The notes under the pieces were generated by a model. It was not told where the DNA came from. It worked only from the letters and a program-made list of their open reading frames with translations, and did not search any database. A DNA stretch of 7,211 nt from NCBI GenBank assembly GCA_013153655.1, contig JAADEB010000138.1, forward strand, positions 1 to 7,211. Reading direction: 5' to 3'. A program made the position numbers and the translations under genes. Positions 6,796-7,211 of the stretch are shown here, in pieces; positions within the stretch are counted from its first letter, which is position 1, and each line of letters opens with the position of its first letter. This stretch comes from Chlorobiota bacterium (GTDB lineage: Bacteria; Bacteroidota; Bacteroidia; Flavobacteriales; Flavobacteriaceae).

Positions 6796-6803
6796 CAAAG
6801 ATA
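6796..6803 (-). promoter_or_regulatory. Bacteroidota -7 promoter box of the synthase-like/DUF4270 operon
   Basis: The minus strand reads TATCTTTG, a full match to the Bacteroidota TAnnTTTG -7 element. The transcript would start a few bases downstream, near 6789, leaving a leader of about 15 bases before the ATG at 6774. No good TTG -33 element occurs at the usual spacing; the corresponding region is occupied by a palindrome (6808-6826). This placement also excludes the longer TTG-initiated frame. Confidence 0.65.
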
Positions 6804-6807
6804 CGAA

Positions 6808-6826
6808 AAATCAATGACATTGATTT
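6808..6826. promoter_or_regulatory. Perfect 19-bp palindrome, candidate operator
   Basis: AAATCAATG (6808-6816) and CATTGATTT (6818-6826) are exact reverse complements around a single central A at 6817. The palindrome ends 4 bases upstream of the -7 box, so it spans the spacer and the place where a -33 element would be. There is no T-run after it and its loop is a single base, so it does not look like a terminator. Binding site for a dimeric transcription factor is the natural reading; no factor can be named from the sequence. Confidence 0.5.
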
Positions 6827-7030
6827 ATAATTCATTATCGAATCTTGCCATGAAAGAAAACAATTTTTTTAATATCAAAAAGTTAGCAAAAGGTTTTTGA
6901 CAGCCATTTTGCATAAATTATGGTTTAATCCAAACTGTCCATTATCACCGGCACATTAACCTTTCCACATAAAATCTCCTAAAACAAAGCATTTCAAGAA
7001 GCTTATTTTTCAAATTAAAAATTATAAAAC

Positions 7031-7061
7031 TTGACATGTGAAAATTTTTGTTGTATATTTG
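7031..7061 (+). promoter_or_regulatory. Promoter of the initiator tRNA gene
   Basis: TTGACA at 7031-7036 and TATATTTG at 7054-7061 form a flavobacterial-type promoter: a TTG -33 core, 20 bases, then a TAnnTTTG -7 box. The expected start is near 7068, about six bases before the mature tRNA 5' end. Both elements are well matched, as expected for a highly expressed stable RNA gene. Confidence 0.8.
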
Positions 7062-7073
7062 CAACCGCAATAA

Positions 7074-7146
<73 letters not shown>

Positions 7147-7158
7147 CTAAATAAACGT

Positions 7159-7187
7159 AGCCGGCCGAGTGCCGGCTTTTCTTTTTT
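7159..7187 (+). terminator. Rho-independent terminator of the tRNA gene
   Basis: AGCCGGC (7159-7165) and GCCGGCT (7171-7177) make a 7-bp G/C-rich stem around the loop CGAGT, followed by TTTCTTTTTT. It begins 12 bases after the tRNA 3' end. This is a textbook intrinsic terminator for the tRNA transcript. Confidence 0.9.
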
Positions 7188-7198
7188 AAATTTATGTC

Positions 7199-7211
7199 AT
7201 GTACATCGTAT
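7199..7211 (+). CDS. Possible start of a gene running off the right edge
   Basis: ATG at 7199 opens a frame reading M-Y-I-V before the window ends. Small GIY-YIG nuclease proteins of Bacteroidota often start MY-x-V-Y, and in my recollection they often lie beside tRNA genes, so this is one candidate identity. An alternative ATG at 7194 opens a different frame (MSCTSY). Four codons are far too little to establish a gene, and no separate promoter is visible after the tRNA terminator. Confidence 0.2.

Noticed and set aside
6775..6798. Longer TTG-initiated N-terminus for the synthase-like protein
   Set aside because: The TTG codon overlaps the predicted TATCTTTG promoter box, so the mRNA would not contain it; ATG at 6774 or 6771 fits the family start MKDKR.
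6850..6900. 16-codon plus-strand frame starting with ATG
   Set aside because: Too short, A/T-driven composition, and no promoter or terminator to support it.

Overview
The window looks like chromosomal DNA from a member of the Bacteroidota, most likely order Flavobacteriales. Four things point that way: a DUF4270-type lipoprotein gene overlapping a short, one-domain glycogen synthase homologue (a pair I know from Flavobacteriia); a mevalonate-pathway decarboxylase; promoters of the Bacteroidota TAnnTTTG type; and an initiator tRNA that does not encode CCA. No genus can be named.

Layout, left to right. Positions 1-185 are non-coding and carry a cluster of TTCAYT repeats. Next, on the minus strand, is a 47-residue gene (282-425) with a strong hairpin/T-run terminator downstream (186-226) and a sigma-54-like -24/-12 sequence upstream (461-476). 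A divergent plus-strand operon follows: an exported TPR protein (516-2294, TTG start), a ZIP-family metal transporter (2291-3001, 4-base overlap) and diphosphomevalonate decarboxylase (3022-4128). About 250 bases between convergent genes (4129-4378) hold a 13-bp tandem repeat and a weak minus-strand terminator. A minus-strand two-gene operon follows: the glycogen synthase-like protein (5947-6774) and the DUF4270 lipoprotein (4379-5950), with a 4-base overlap. Its promoter has a -7 box at 6796-6803 and a perfect 19-bp palindrome just upstream (6808-6826). Positions 6827-7030 hold nothing I can identify. The right end carries a promoter, initiator tRNA-fMet(CAT), a terminator, and perhaps the first codons of another gene.

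Functionally this is mostly housekeeping: isoprenoid precursor synthesis, divalent metal transport, translation initiation, and two envelope or exported proteins of unknown role. I see no phage, insertion sequence, CRISPR array or defence system. The points most worth a second look are the small gene with its sigma-54-like promoter, the operator-like palindrome, and the synthase homologue that appears to have lost its nucleotide-sugar and catalytic motifs.
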